Positions 18,399-27,093 of a stretch of DNA of 64,000 nt are shown piece by piece (the stretch's first letter is position 1; the number at the start of each line of letters is the position of its first letter). The notes below the pieces were generated by a model. It was given only the letters and a program-made list of their open reading frames with translations, was not told the DNA's origin and made no database searches. Origin of the DNA: Candidatus Thorarchaeota archaeon (lineage in GTDB: Archaea; Asgardarchaeota; Thorarchaeia; Thorarchaeales; Thorarchaeaceae); NCBI GenBank assembly GCA_004524595.1, contig SDOA01000003.1:8197-72196 (forward strand), in the 5' to 3' direction. The translations under genes were made by a program, and so were the position numbers.

Positions 18399-19181
18399 TT
18401 ACTTCGTTCTCAACCTTCTAAAAAAATCGTGATCGAGTAACAAGACTTCTACATTCTTAGTTTTAACACCAGTTCTACTCTCTAGAAGTATATTCAAAAT
18501 AATTTCAATATCCATCAAATGTACTGGTGGTACAAATACCTTCATCTCGCCTGATCGGAAACCCAGAGCCTCTCTCTTTGCATCCTCGGTTACAGTTCCA
18601 TTGGTTATTAACACTCCTTGATTTGCCTCATTTATTGGTAGAGCGCCACGTATCTCTGAGATGGTATCAATATCAACAAGTTCATCCAATTCGCATTTTT
18701 TGGCATACACAACAACACGAGATTTTCCACCATCATCCCGCCAAGATGTCACAAAGACAATGGTAGAAGAAGAACGTCTAACAATTTCTGCTTCTTCAAC
18801 GCGAGTTCTTACATTTAGGAGAATGATCTTGGCCAGTTCTTCAAAACCATGAATGTCGAGTTGAGCTATTTCGTAACGAATCTCTCTTCTTGTAGCTTTG
18901 TTAAAGTCATCCGCACGATCACGCACTTCTGTGATCAATTCTTCATCAACAACACCTTCACAAAGGTCATTATATTGATATAAACCAGGTCCAGTTCTAA
19001 CAAAATACGCTGGTCGATTGTCCTCCTGAGCCTGTTTTCCTTCAATAGAAAAGGATGCAGAAACAGAAGCAGGGTCTCGCTGTAACGCCTCAGCAATTCT
19101 CTTGTAGTGAATGGGTTCAGAACGTGCGTGCTCAGCAAGCCATTCTCTCAGTGTCTGTCGTTGTTCTTGTATATCAGCCAA
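18399..19181 (-). CDS. HARE/winged-helix plus Mrr-like restriction endonuclease-fold protein
   Basis: The first 75 residues form a winged-helix/HARE-HTH-like domain (TLREWLAEHARSEPIHYKRI, then PAYFVRTGPGLYQY). Residues 105-230 resemble the Mrr nuclease fold: HGFEELAKIILLN, then FVTSWRDDGGKSRVVVYAKK and VLITNGTVTEDAKREA. In active Mrr proteins the core is D-x(n)-(Q/E)-x-K. Here D149/D150 and K161 are visible, but the middle position is Tyr (YAK), so activity is uncertain. Combined HARE and Mrr domains suggest a DNA-binding nuclease or a methylation-linked regulator. No methylase is nearby. Cytosolic. Confidence 0.6.
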   Translation of the reverse strand: MADIQEQRQTLREWLAEHARSEPIHYKRIAEALQRDPASVSASFSIEGKQAQEDNRPAYFVRTGPGLYQYNDLCEGVVDEELITEVRDRADDFNKATRREIRYEIAQLDIHGFEELAKIILLNVRTRVEEAEIVRRSSSTIVFVTSWRDDGGKSRVVVYAKKCELDELVDIDTISEIRGALPINEANQGVLITNGTVTEDAKREALGFRSGEMKVFVPPVHLMDIEIILNILLESRTGVKTKNVEVLLLDHDFFRRLRTK

Positions 19182-19545
19182 TTAATTCGCGACCCTTGAA
19201 GTCTAAGCTCTGTTACACCCTGTGTTCTTTGAGAGTCTTTACTCTAATCATAAATTATACATTCACAGATTGAATCAAATGAATGGATTTTCTTAAAGTG
19301 ACAATTGATGAATATATGGGCGTTTTACTTTAATTTCTTATGAATACAATTCGATTTAAGTTTTAACTAAATCAAAAGAATTCGTTCGAAAAATGAGGTT
19401 CTATATCAAAATTCGATGATAGCTAAGGAACAGGCTATATTTTCTTGTTGATAAGCCTATAAAAACTGCATTTGGCATATCCTCTAATCAGGTTGTTCCA
19501 AATATGGCAGTATTAGAGTATCTTGAATATCATCTTCATATGGAT
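19182..19545. other. Intergenic, 364 bases, no gene seen
   Basis: AT-rich spacer upstream of the HARE-Mrr gene. Only very short frames with no ribosome site are present, and no strong hairpin or repeat was seen. It should hold the promoter of the minus-strand gene at 19181. Confidence 0.5.
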
Positions 19546-19830
19546 TTAGTGCGCAGGTGATGTTTTTCGTGTCCTTGCCTCTCTGATGTGAACCTTGCCT
19601 GAGTGGACTGCACAACTGACGCAATAATACGATGTTGTACGATGGATTGGGATGTATGCGCCTTGTTGACGCAGCTCACGTGCAATCTGTGGTTCAACAG
19701 AACTTACATTCTTAGTATACTTCTTTGCTTTGTCTGTAGGTACTAAACGACCGCATCTCGAGCATTGGACTGCACCTTTGTGGCCAGATCCACCTTTCGC
19801 TCTTCCGGATGACTTTCTTTTCTTAGCCAA
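19546..19830 (-). CDS. rps26e: Small ribosomal subunit protein eS26
   Basis: Ribosomal protein eS26 sits in the small subunit near the mRNA exit and binds one zinc. The signature is AVQCSRCGRLVPTDKAKKYTK, then a second Cys pair in YYCVSCAVHSGKV and a basic end (REARTRKT). The frame can be read further upstream to 19878, but TTG at 19830, behind GGTGG, yields MAKKRKSSGRAKGG. That is the normal basic N-terminus and gives 94 aa. eS26 is shared by eukaryotes and some archaea, including Asgards. It stands alone in a gap-rich area. Confidence 0.85.
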   Translation of the reverse strand: MAKKRKSSGRAKGGSGHKGAVQCSRCGRLVPTDKAKKYTKNVSSVEPQIARELRQQGAYIPIHRTTSYYCVSCAVHSGKVHIREARTRKTSPAH

Positions 19831-20091
19831 TTGACCGAGTATTCCACCTTGGTTTAAAGCCACACAACTTTGAAACACTTAGCTTAAAGCCTTGTGGATT
19901 AGACGCATGTTGGTTGAATCTCAATGATAATTAAAATCTAGAAAATGTAGGAGATTGACATTCAAATGTGGGTCTACCATTAGAATACAATTATTCAAAG
20001 GAATTATGAAATCAATAGTGGTTTTTTTTTCCGGGGGAAAACAATTTAATCCTGCATTTTCACTCTCGTTTAATACCAGAAGTGAAAAACA

Positions 20092-20418
20092 ATGACTGAC
20101 GACTTACTCGAACTTATGCGAGAAAGAATCGCAATTGGCCTTGAACGAGAAAAGACTAAGGAAGCAATTGAAGGGTGGGAGCGGACAGCTCTCTTAATGT
20201 TAAAAGAAGGAAAGGAGTATCATTTCCTTGTTAAAGATAATACAATCACAGTTAACACTGGTGGCATCGATGCACCTGACATGAAAATAGAGAGTGATGA
20301 GGACACAATCCGCAAGCTCTTCCTAGAAGAGATGAGCGCAGCATCAGCTCTTCTAAAACGAAAACTCAAAGTCAAAGGTTCAGCTTCAGATCTCATGAAA
20401 ATAAGACATATCTTCTAG
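20092..20418 (+). CDS. SCP-2 sterol transfer-like domain protein
   Basis: A 108-aa single-domain protein. It has a beta strand GKEYHFLVKDNTITVNTGGI, a middle stretch SDEDTIRKLFLEE, and the C-terminal KLKVKGSASDLMKI that closes SCP-2 folds. SCP-2 domains bind lipids or acyl chains in a hydrophobic tunnel. It lies 27 bases before an FAD oxidase gene and is probably the first gene of that operon, suggesting a role in lipid or hydroxyacid handling. TTTAAT-type A/T box at about 20065-20075. Confidence 0.65.
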   Translation: MTDDLLELMRERIAIGLEREKTKEAIEGWERTALLMLKEGKEYHFLVKDNTITVNTGGIDAPDMKIESDEDTIRKLFLEEMSAASALLKRKLKVKGSASDLMKIRHIF

Positions 20419-20444
20419 AGGCTATTTTCTCCGGAGGCATCCAT

Positions 20445-21863
20445 TTGGATAGTGAAGTAGTCCAGAAACTGGCTACTATTGTCGGTGAGGAATATATTTC
20501 AACAAGAAAGGATGTTCTTCTAACCTACTCTGTTTCAGCCTCCATGAGTTACGAACCTGTAATGCCAGGTGCAGTCGTTCGTCCTGCAAATACGATAGAA
20601 GTTTCTGAGATACTTAAGATAGCAAACAAATTCAAGGTACCAGTGACGCCACGATCAGGAGGTTCAAGTCTTCAGGGAGAAGTCATACCACAAGAGGGAG
20701 GACTGGTAATTGATCTCCTGAGATTAGATGAGATAGAACTTCATCAGGAATTACGGGCAGTCACTGTAGGTGCAGGGATTAATTTTGGTAAGCTAGATAA
20801 GTATCTCAAAGAGTTTGATTTATGGATGCCAATCTATCCAGGGTCATCATTGACAGCGACAATTGCTGGGAATGTTGCTGTCAATGGCTCAGGTTTTGGA
20901 TCAAGTCGTTTCGGATGTATTGCTGAATTGGTTCTTGGACTTGAAGTAGTACTTCCAGATGGCAAAATAGTGCAGACGGGATCTGAAGCGAATCCATACG
21001 CACCGGGACCATTCCTTAGATATGCTTTTGGACCTGATCTTACAGGTCTCTTCATCGGATCGCTCGGAGTCTTCGGGATTATTACAAAGGTCTCGATAAA
21101 GACCTTTAAGAGAATGAATCACTTCGACTATAACACATATGGTTTCGACTCAGCTCAAGCGGCAGAAAAATTCGTTCTCGAGTTAAAAGAGAATGATGTA
21201 AGCACAGTTTGGATTGCAATCTATGAGGGTAGAATACTAGATTTCTTTCTCGAAATGGTGGGAGATGAATATAGAGTTCCTAAGCATGATTGGCCATTAA
21301 TTACAGTGTCACTAGTTATTGGTAGTGTCCGAGAAGACCTGATGAACAGTGATGCAGCAATTGCTGAGAAGATTTGCAGACAGGTAGGCGGACATGTGAT
21401 CGGTATCCGTGAACTTCCAATAGGAGAATGGAATGATAGAATGAGGGAACTTGCGAGATCATCATATGTCCATGGTTGGCATTGGCGAATCCTTTATCAT
21501 CATCAGACACCATCGCAGTGGCATCGTACTCTAGAAGAGATATGGCCTATCTTCGACGAATACGGAGTTCTAGGGCATACTGCAGGTTTCCAATCAGATC
21601 ATTCTTCGTACAACTACTACCCCCAAATATTCTTTGACCCTCAAGATAAGGAAGATGAGAAAAAGGCGCAAGCAGCCCATAAAGAACTGGCAAGACGTTT
21701 GTTCAAGACAGGAGCAGTTCCATTCAAACTTGCTCCATATTGGGGGGATGGTATTTCAGAGATGGAGTCATACAAGCAATTCCTTCAACAAATGAAAGAA
21801 GCAATTGATCCAAACAACATTATGAACCCAGGAGCAATCTCGTTAATGGAACCTAAGAGGTGA
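20445..21863 (+). CDS. FAD-binding oxidoreductase, GlcD/lactate dehydrogenase-like (copy 1)
   Basis: A 472-aa flavoprotein of the PCMH-type FAD oxidase class. The FAD-binding pieces are VTPRSGGSSLQGE and TIAGNVAVNGSGFGS (about residues 65-150), with FGPDLTGLFIGSLGVFGIITKV around 195-215. The substrate-binding C-terminal half ends in DPNNIMNPGAIS, the usual family ending. Relatives oxidise glycolate, lactate or other 2-hydroxyacids. The start is TTG at 20445 with GGAGG seven bases upstream. It is followed five bases later by a close paralogue and then an Fe-S protein, so the three likely work together. Confidence 0.85.
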   Translation: MDSEVVQKLATIVGEEYISTRKDVLLTYSVSASMSYEPVMPGAVVRPANTIEVSEILKIANKFKVPVTPRSGGSSLQGEVIPQEGGLVIDLLRLDEIELHQELRAVTVGAGINFGKLDKYLKEFDLWMPIYPGSSLTATIAGNVAVNGSGFGSSRFGCIAELVLGLEVVLPDGKIVQTGSEANPYAPGPFLRYAFGPDLTGLFIGSLGVFGIITKVSIKTFKRMNHFDYNTYGFDSAQAAEKFVLELKENDVSTVWIAIYEGRILDFFLEMVGDEYRVPKHDWPLITVSLVIGSVREDLMNSDAAIAEKICRQVGGHVIGIRELPIGEWNDRMRELARSSYVHGWHWRILYHHQTPSQWHRTLEEIWPIFDEYGVLGHTAGFQSDHSSYNYYPQIFFDPQDKEDEKKAQAAHKELARRLFKTGAVPFKLAPYWGDGISEMESYKQFLQQMKEAIDPNNIMNPGAISLMEPKR

Positions 21864-21868
21864 AGTGA

Positions 21869-23275
21869 GTGGAGAAGAGTGTAATCGACGAACTATCAAA
21901 AATTGTGGGAGAAGAATTTATTTCCACAAGACAGGATGTCCTCCTTTCGTACTCACAGACATCTTCAATGGCCTCAGATCCAGTAATGCCAGGTGTAGTC
22001 GTTCGTCCTGCTAGTACTGAACAGGTCTCAGAACTATTGAAGATTGCATGGAAATATGAATTACCAGTCACAGCAAGATCAGGCGGCTCGAGCCTGCAAG
22101 AAGAAGCCATACCTGAACCGGATGGATTGGTCATCGAATTATTGCGACTAAATGAAACAATTCTTCATAAAAATCTTCGTTCAGTCACAGTTGGGGCAGG
22201 TGTAACCTATGGTGTGTTGGAGAAAGTGTTGAGGGAAGAAGGTCTATTCTTACCTGTTTATCCCGAATCAGCACTAGTATGCACAATTGCGGGGAATGTT
22301 GCTGTGAATGGGGCAGGACCAGGCTCAAGTGGTTTTGGTTGTACCGGTGATCTTGTTCTGGGGGTAGAGATCGTCTTACCTGATGGTCAAATTATTCAAA
22401 CTGGAACTGAAGCAAATCCCTACGCTCCAGGACCATATCAGAGATATGCATTTGGACCTGATATCACAGGACTCTTCATCGGGTCTCTTGGTAGTTTTGG
22501 TATTATCACAAGGGTCTCCATGAAGGTGTTCAGGAGACACAAATTCTTTGATCATAACACTTATGGTTTTGAAACACACGAACAAGCAGAAAAATTCATG
22601 GTAGAATTAAAACAACACGAAATCAATGGAATCTTCACATCATTGTACGAAGGTCCTGTGCTTGAATTTTTCATGGACATGGTTGGCGAAGAACTAGGAA
22701 TCCCGAAATATGAATGGCCATTCCGTACTGTGTCGATGACTATCAGTAGAATGAGAAAAGACCAAGTGAGAAGCGATGCAGCGTTGGCGAAGCAACTCTG
22801 TCTAGATAATGGAGGTCATTTGATTGGTATAACAGAGCTTCCGAAGAGCGAATGGGAAGGAAGACTCTGGTTTTTTGTCCGTGCATGCTACGTCCATGGA
22901 TGGCATTGGCGAACACTGTATCATCATCAGACACCAACAAATGCTCATCGCTCTGTAGAAGAAATTAGAAGAGTATTAGATAAATATGGAATTGTAGGAC
23001 ACACAGCAGGTTTTGCTTCAGGACATTCATCATTTAACGCATATCCGCACCTGTACTTTGATCCTCAGGACCCAGAAGATGAGCAGAAAGTGAGAGACGC
23101 ACATAAAGAACTAGCAACGACTCTTTTCAAAACAGGAGCAGTACCCTTCAAACTTGCAGAATATTGGTCAGATGCAATAGAGGGAATGGACAACTATATG
23201 TCGTTACTTGAAGTTGTGAAAAAGGCAATTGACCAAAAGGGAATCATGAATCCAAGAGTACTAGGAGGGATCTAA
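21869..23275 (+). CDS. FAD-binding oxidoreductase, GlcD-like (copy 2, tandem paralogue)
   Basis: This 468-aa protein copies the previous gene over its full length: TARSGGSSLQEEA, CTIAGNVAVNGAGPGSSG, FGPDITGLFIGSLGSFGIITRV and HGWHWRTLYHHQTPTNAHR all have counterparts in copy 1. The C-terminal end is IMNPRVLGGI. The pair arose by tandem duplication. They may form a heteromeric flavin unit or have split substrates. Start GTG at 21869 with AGAGGTGA upstream. It is separated from the Fe-S gene by two bases, so translational coupling is likely. Confidence 0.85.
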   Translation: MEKSVIDELSKIVGEEFISTRQDVLLSYSQTSSMASDPVMPGVVVRPASTEQVSELLKIAWKYELPVTARSGGSSLQEEAIPEPDGLVIELLRLNETILHKNLRSVTVGAGVTYGVLEKVLREEGLFLPVYPESALVCTIAGNVAVNGAGPGSSGFGCTGDLVLGVEIVLPDGQIIQTGTEANPYAPGPYQRYAFGPDITGLFIGSLGSFGIITRVSMKVFRRHKFFDHNTYGFETHEQAEKFMVELKQHEINGIFTSLYEGPVLEFFMDMVGEELGIPKYEWPFRTVSMTISRMRKDQVRSDAALAKQLCLDNGGHLIGITELPKSEWEGRLWFFVRACYVHGWHWRTLYHHQTPTNAHRSVEEIRRVLDKYGIVGHTAGFASGHSSFNAYPHLYFDPQDPEDEQKVRDAHKELATTLFKTGAVPFKLAEYWSDAIEGMDNYMSLLEVVKKAIDQKGIMNPRVLGGI

Positions 23276-23277
23276 AA

Positions 23278-24441
23278 TTGACAGACCTTGATATTGATGA
23301 ACTCATGGAGAACCTTGCACAGTGCAGAAGATGTGGAATCTGTAGAAACGCAGTATACGAGGACATGGGATTCGATGGAGTTTGCCCAGTCTGGAAGAAC
23401 TCTGCCGGTTTTGAGACCAGTTTTATGCGAGGAAGGATCCAAGTAGCAATCGCTCTTCTTGAAGGAAAACTAGTGAAGACCGCTGAAAATGCTGAGTCTC
23501 TCTTTACCTGCACACTCTGCGGGAATTGTACATCAATTTGTGCAGCTGAGTTTGATCCTGCGAAATGCTTGGAGTCTGTCCGTGAGGTTCTATGTGATAT
23601 TCCCAATGATATCCGTGATTCAATTGCAGATAAGATTCGAGCAAATAATAATCCCTATGTTGAGAATAACAATCTCCGAAGGGACTGGGTAAAAGAAGTT
23701 GGTTTTGAGATTCCAAATCACAGTGATGTTCTATACTTTACAGGATGCACTGCAGGGCTTAAACTACCGGGTACTGCGAAATCTACTGCCAAGGTACTAA
23801 AAGCAGCGGAGATTGATTTCGCTGTGCTTGAAGACGAGCCATGTTGCGGGTCTATCATGATACGAACAGGAAGAGTTGATGAGGCAAGAGAGAATGCTAA
23901 GAAAGTATTTGACAGAATCTCCAAATCCGGTGCACAGACTATCTTGGTTACATGTGCAGGATGTGCTAAAACATTACGTGAAGACTATACAGAGAGATTT
24001 GGATTTAATATACCCAAGGTCCTACATGTTGTTGAATATTTACCATCGTTGATTACGAACAGCGAAATTAATTTGAAGCGTTCAACAGCTCCGTTGAAGG
24101 TCACATGGCATGACCCATGTCATTTAGGACGTACTCTTAAAATATACGAAGAACCAAGAGAGATTATCAAAGCATTGCCGGGCGTGGAACTAGTAGAAAT
24201 GGAGACTATCAGAGACGCAGCAATGTGCTGTGGTTCTGGCGGTGGAGTCCGATCCTATGATTCACATCTTGCAAAAAAAATTGCAGCAGATAGGGTTCGT
24301 AGTGCTATGGAAATAGGGGCTGATGTCTTAGCAACTGCATGTCCATTTTGTGAGTTCAATCTAAAAGATGGTGCAGCATTAATTGGTAGTAATATCAGGA
24401 TTGTAGACATCGTAGATCTAATTGCAGACCATCTTGAATAA
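23278..24441 (+). CDS. Fe-S oxidoreductase, GlcF/heterodisulfide-reductase-like
   Basis: The protein has two N-terminal Fe-S cluster motifs: CRRCGICRNAVYEDMGFDGVC (an interrupted form) and CTLCGNCTSIC. Two CCG domains follow, with DEPCCGSIMIRTG and AAMCCGSGGGVRSYD. In glycolate oxidase and related complexes this subunit passes electrons from the flavin subunit to quinone or another acceptor. It is the last gene of the SCP2-oxidase-oxidase run, with GGAGG upstream and a TTG start at 23278. Cytosolic or peripherally membrane attached; no membrane helix is visible. Confidence 0.85.
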   Translation: MTDLDIDELMENLAQCRRCGICRNAVYEDMGFDGVCPVWKNSAGFETSFMRGRIQVAIALLEGKLVKTAENAESLFTCTLCGNCTSICAAEFDPAKCLESVREVLCDIPNDIRDSIADKIRANNNPYVENNNLRRDWVKEVGFEIPNHSDVLYFTGCTAGLKLPGTAKSTAKVLKAAEIDFAVLEDEPCCGSIMIRTGRVDEARENAKKVFDRISKSGAQTILVTCAGCAKTLREDYTERFGFNIPKVLHVVEYLPSLITNSEINLKRSTAPLKVTWHDPCHLGRTLKIYEEPREIIKALPGVELVEMETIRDAAMCCGSGGGVRSYDSHLAKKIAADRVRSAMEIGADVLATACPFCEFNLKDGAALIGSNIRIVDIVDLIADHLE

Positions 24442-24455
24442 TTCCTTAGGCAATT

Positions 24456-24712
24456 AAAAGTGGGGGACGTTGGCCAACAGCCCAAGACTTTGTACCCATT
24501 TTTTTTACGGGCTTAGAGGTCCACCCTCTTTTCTCTTTAAACGTAAGTTGTGCTCCCTTCACGCGCTGCTCCAGAAGTTCCCTGAACCCTATTGGGTGAG
24601 AAACGAATCTCCTGCGACGGGACATTCGTATAGACCGGTGCAAAGCGGTTGCGTCATTCCCACATTTTTCGGCGACGCACGGAACAACATGGCTTTGGCC
24701 AATCGTCCAATA
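24456..24712 (-). ncRNA. Unassigned structured RNA, about 255 nt
   Basis: No coding signal, but the two ends pair: GGACG (24465-24469), TTGGCCAA (24470-24477) and AGCC (24479-24482) match CGTCC (24704-24708), TTGGCCAA (24695-24702) and GGCT (24691-24694), a 17-bp helix with single bulges. Inside are further stems: TGCGTC with GACGCA (24650-24655, 24674-24679), ACGAAT with ATTCGT (24603-24608, 24624-24629), ACCC with GGGT (24586-24597), and AGAGG with CCTCT (24515-24529). On the minus strand a TTTATG box lies near 24732-24741 and a TTTT run follows the 3' end. G+C is visibly higher than in flanking gaps. It does not match SRP, RNase P, 5S or tRNA by eye. Confidence 0.6.
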
Positions 24713-24837
24713 CTACATACACATAATATCAACATAAACTCTTCCACTTGTCAATAATCATTTGATTATTATACATCTGTAGAATAGTTTAAAAGGAAAA
24801 AACAAATTTCTGAGAGTTAGACCCAGAGGTGGCCCTA

Positions 24838-25905
24838 TTGGACGGTATCAAGGTAGCAATCGTCGGTATTGGAAATGTAGCCAGCGCACTCATTCAGGGT
24901 GTAGAGTTCTATAAGAATGCAAAGGATGACGAAAAGACTGTTGGCATAGCACATCCAGATTTTGCTGGATTTCATGTAAAGGACATTGAATTTGTTGCCG
25001 CTTTTGATGTTGCAGACACCAAGGTTGGTTTTGATTTAGCGGAGGCAATCTTTGCAAAACCAAACAATGTCATGAAATTCACTGAAGTGCCAAAAACTGG
25101 AATTAAAGTTTTAAAAGGTCCACTTCTTGATGGTGTAGATGATATGCTCAAGGCACTAGTCAAAGTATCAACTGCATCTGATGCAGATGTTGTCAATGAA
25201 CTGAAAAAGACAGGTGCTGAAATACTAATCAACCTCCTGCCTGGTTCTGCAGAAGAAGCTACCAAATACTATGCCGGTGCCGCTCTCAAAGCTGGTTGTG
25301 CGTTCATAAATGGCACACCAATTCAGATTGCATCAAATCTCGAATGGAACAAGAAATTCGAAGAGGTAGGCTTACCTCTTGTTGGCGATGACATTCAAGA
25401 CCAGTTGGGATCAACAGTCCTTCATAGAAACATTCTACAGCTACTTGTTTCCAGGGGAGTGAAGGTTGACAAGAGCTATCAACTTGATGTAGGTGGTGGA
25501 GCAGAATCGCTGGATTCACACTACAGAGGGAGAATGAGAAAGAGAGGTGTAAAGAGTGAGGCAATTAGCCAAGATTTACCATATGATGCCCCTCTCGTAG
25601 CAGGTTCTTCAGACTATGTAGACTTTATGGACAATTCACGAGATTCATACTTCTATATCAACGGTCGACAATTTGGTGGAGCACCAATCAAGATCGATAT
25701 AAGAATGGAAGTCACGGATGGACCGAATGCAGGTCCAATTTTACTCGATGCCATCAGAGGAACAAAGCTTGCACTGAAACGAGGAATAGGTGGTTCACTA
25801 GAATCAATATCAGCTTACGGATTCAAGATGCCTCCCACGCCAACTACAATGTATAGAGCAGAACGATGGGTCGAAGAATTCCTGCTTGGAAAGAGGAAGC
25901 TATAA
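24838..25905 (+). CDS. myo-Inositol-1-phosphate synthase
   Basis: Converts glucose-6-phosphate to inositol-1-phosphate with NAD; in archaea this feeds inositol phospholipids and some compatible solutes. The N-terminal Rossmann motif is VAIVGIGNVASAL. Family hallmarks are LINLLPGSAEEATKYYA, NGTPIQIASN, GDDIQDQLGSTVLHR and DVGGGAESLDSH, with PNAGPILLDAIRG near the C-terminus. About 355 aa is normal for the archaeal form. An upstream GTG at 24829 overlaps AGAGG; the same site is six to eight bases from TTG at 24838, which I prefer. A TATA-like TAGTTTAAAAG lies at about 24786-24796. Confidence 0.9.
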   Translation: MDGIKVAIVGIGNVASALIQGVEFYKNAKDDEKTVGIAHPDFAGFHVKDIEFVAAFDVADTKVGFDLAEAIFAKPNNVMKFTEVPKTGIKVLKGPLLDGVDDMLKALVKVSTASDADVVNELKKTGAEILINLLPGSAEEATKYYAGAALKAGCAFINGTPIQIASNLEWNKKFEEVGLPLVGDDIQDQLGSTVLHRNILQLLVSRGVKVDKSYQLDVGGGAESLDSHYRGRMRKRGVKSEAISQDLPYDAPLVAGSSDYVDFMDNSRDSYFYINGRQFGGAPIKIDIRMEVTDGPNAGPILLDAIRGTKLALKRGIGGSLESISAYGFKMPPTPTTMYRAERWVEEFLLGKRKL

Positions 25906-25910
25906 TCGAT

Positions 25911-26315
25911 CTATTTGTGCGCTTTGTCGTAATCATCAAGCAGTTTCTTTAATTTTTTCAAATCAGAGATAATTGAGAATTCTGTGTCCTCACCGGTTTC
26001 CTGAAGAATCTCGTTAAATGAGATGACGCTCTGATAATCGCTCATTATTGTATCTTTCACAGCTTTTGATTTGGCATTGGGATCATACAAGACAATTAGA
26101 CTCTCGGGATCAAAGTTGACAACAATGCTTCTATCAATGTACATTACTTTCTTACACTTTGGGCATTGAGCACGATTAGCTTTTCCCATTCTTAAGGATT
26201 TGATTAACTCGCGATCCTCTGAAAGGTCAACATGATCAATAACTTCAGTCTCGTAGGGATTATTGCATTTTTCGCATTTGATTTCAATAGTACTTGTACT
26301 TGCCAATCTTATCAC
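25911..26315 (-). CDS. CpXC-domain zinc-binding protein
   Basis: A 134-aa protein with paired Cys motifs KCEKCNNPYETEV and AQCPKCKKVMYID, the layout of the CpXC family. A 30-residue helical C-terminus (SDLKKLKKLLDDYDKAHK) follows. The CpXC family binds zinc and has no settled function. It is convergent with the inositol-1-phosphate synthase gene. No membrane segment. Confidence 0.6.
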   Translation of the reverse strand: MIRLASTSTIEIKCEKCNNPYETEVIDHVDLSEDRELIKSLRMGKANRAQCPKCKKVMYIDRSIVVNFDPESLIVLYDPNAKSKAVKDTIMSDYQSVISFNEILQETGEDTEFSIISDLKKLKKLLDDYDKAHK

Positions 26316-26415
26316 CTAGAGCCATTCATTCATGCCATCGTCAATCACTTAAGAGTTGCGCAGGAGCTTTTGTGTAATAGGGATGCAATTAGGATTAGTA
26401 TGAGGATTCTTTTTG

Positions 26416-27042
26416 TTATGAACTCATAGTTTCATTCTCATCATCCAATAGTTCATTTTCAAGAATATCTTGTAAGATATCAGACTCCTCACCTTCGGTC
26501 TTCCGTTTGAAAAGAAAACCAGTAATCAAAATAGTGATGGCTATGGAGGCTAGAACAATTGGCATTGACTCAAAATAGCTACCGACTTCATAACCAATTA
26601 AAGCTCCCAGAATTGTTACAGCTACTTTTCCAATAAAATAACTCGATGTGAATTTCAAAGAACTGTATTTGGCAAGTCCAACATACACGATTAGAGGATC
26701 ATCAGGTACAGGTGAAGCAGCAGCAATGAAAAGAGCTAATGCACCCCATTTCTCAACTCTTTGCTTCTCATCATCCAAGGATTTCAACCGTTCATCAGAT
26801 AACACCGTTCGAGAACTTTTGACAACGTAGAAATGGATTAGCTTAGCAGAAGTGGCAGAAATTGCTACTGTGATTCCAACAAGGATTGGATTAAAAGATG
26901 GCAAGAGCAGCATTGCAGCTCCAGCAAGTACCATGTTACTCGGACTTAGAAAGGGAATCATATTGATGATGAAACATATAATTAGGAGTCCAATATACCC
27001 TTCCTGAATCATATTACTAATGATTAGAAAGATATCTTGCAT
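26416..27042 (-). CDS. VTT/DedA-like membrane protein
   Basis: A 208-aa membrane protein with about five hydrophobic segments. The VTT (SNARE-associated/DedA) pattern is visible: an N-terminal re-entrant region MIPFLSPSNMVLAGAAML and the later SPVPDDPLIVYVGLAKYSSLKF followed by GKVAVTILGALIGY. Related proteins act as lipid scramblases or flippases. The C-terminal 30 residues are highly acidic and cytosolic. It is the middle of three minus-strand genes with gaps of 50-100 bases. Confidence 0.7.
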   Translation of the reverse strand: MQDIFLIISNMIQEGYIGLLIICFIINMIPFLSPSNMVLAGAAMLLLPSFNPILVGITVAISATSAKLIHFYVVKSSRTVLSDERLKSLDDEKQRVEKWGALALFIAAASPVPDDPLIVYVGLAKYSSLKFTSSYFIGKVAVTILGALIGYEVGSYFESMPIVLASIAITILITGFLFKRKTEGEESDILQDILENELLDDENETMSS

Positions 27043-27093
27043 GGGAAGGATACTCCGATTAATCAGACCGATGAGAATGATTTCTGTTAAATA

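Noticed and set aside
24520..24640. SRP RNA helix-8-like TTCAGG...GGAGCAGC on the minus strand
   Set aside because: No GNAR tetraloop with a proper short stem and no Alu-domain sequences, so SRP RNA is not supported.
24470..24757. 95-aa frame across the structured RNA
   Set aside because: Conflicts with the strong base pairing and lacks a coding pattern.
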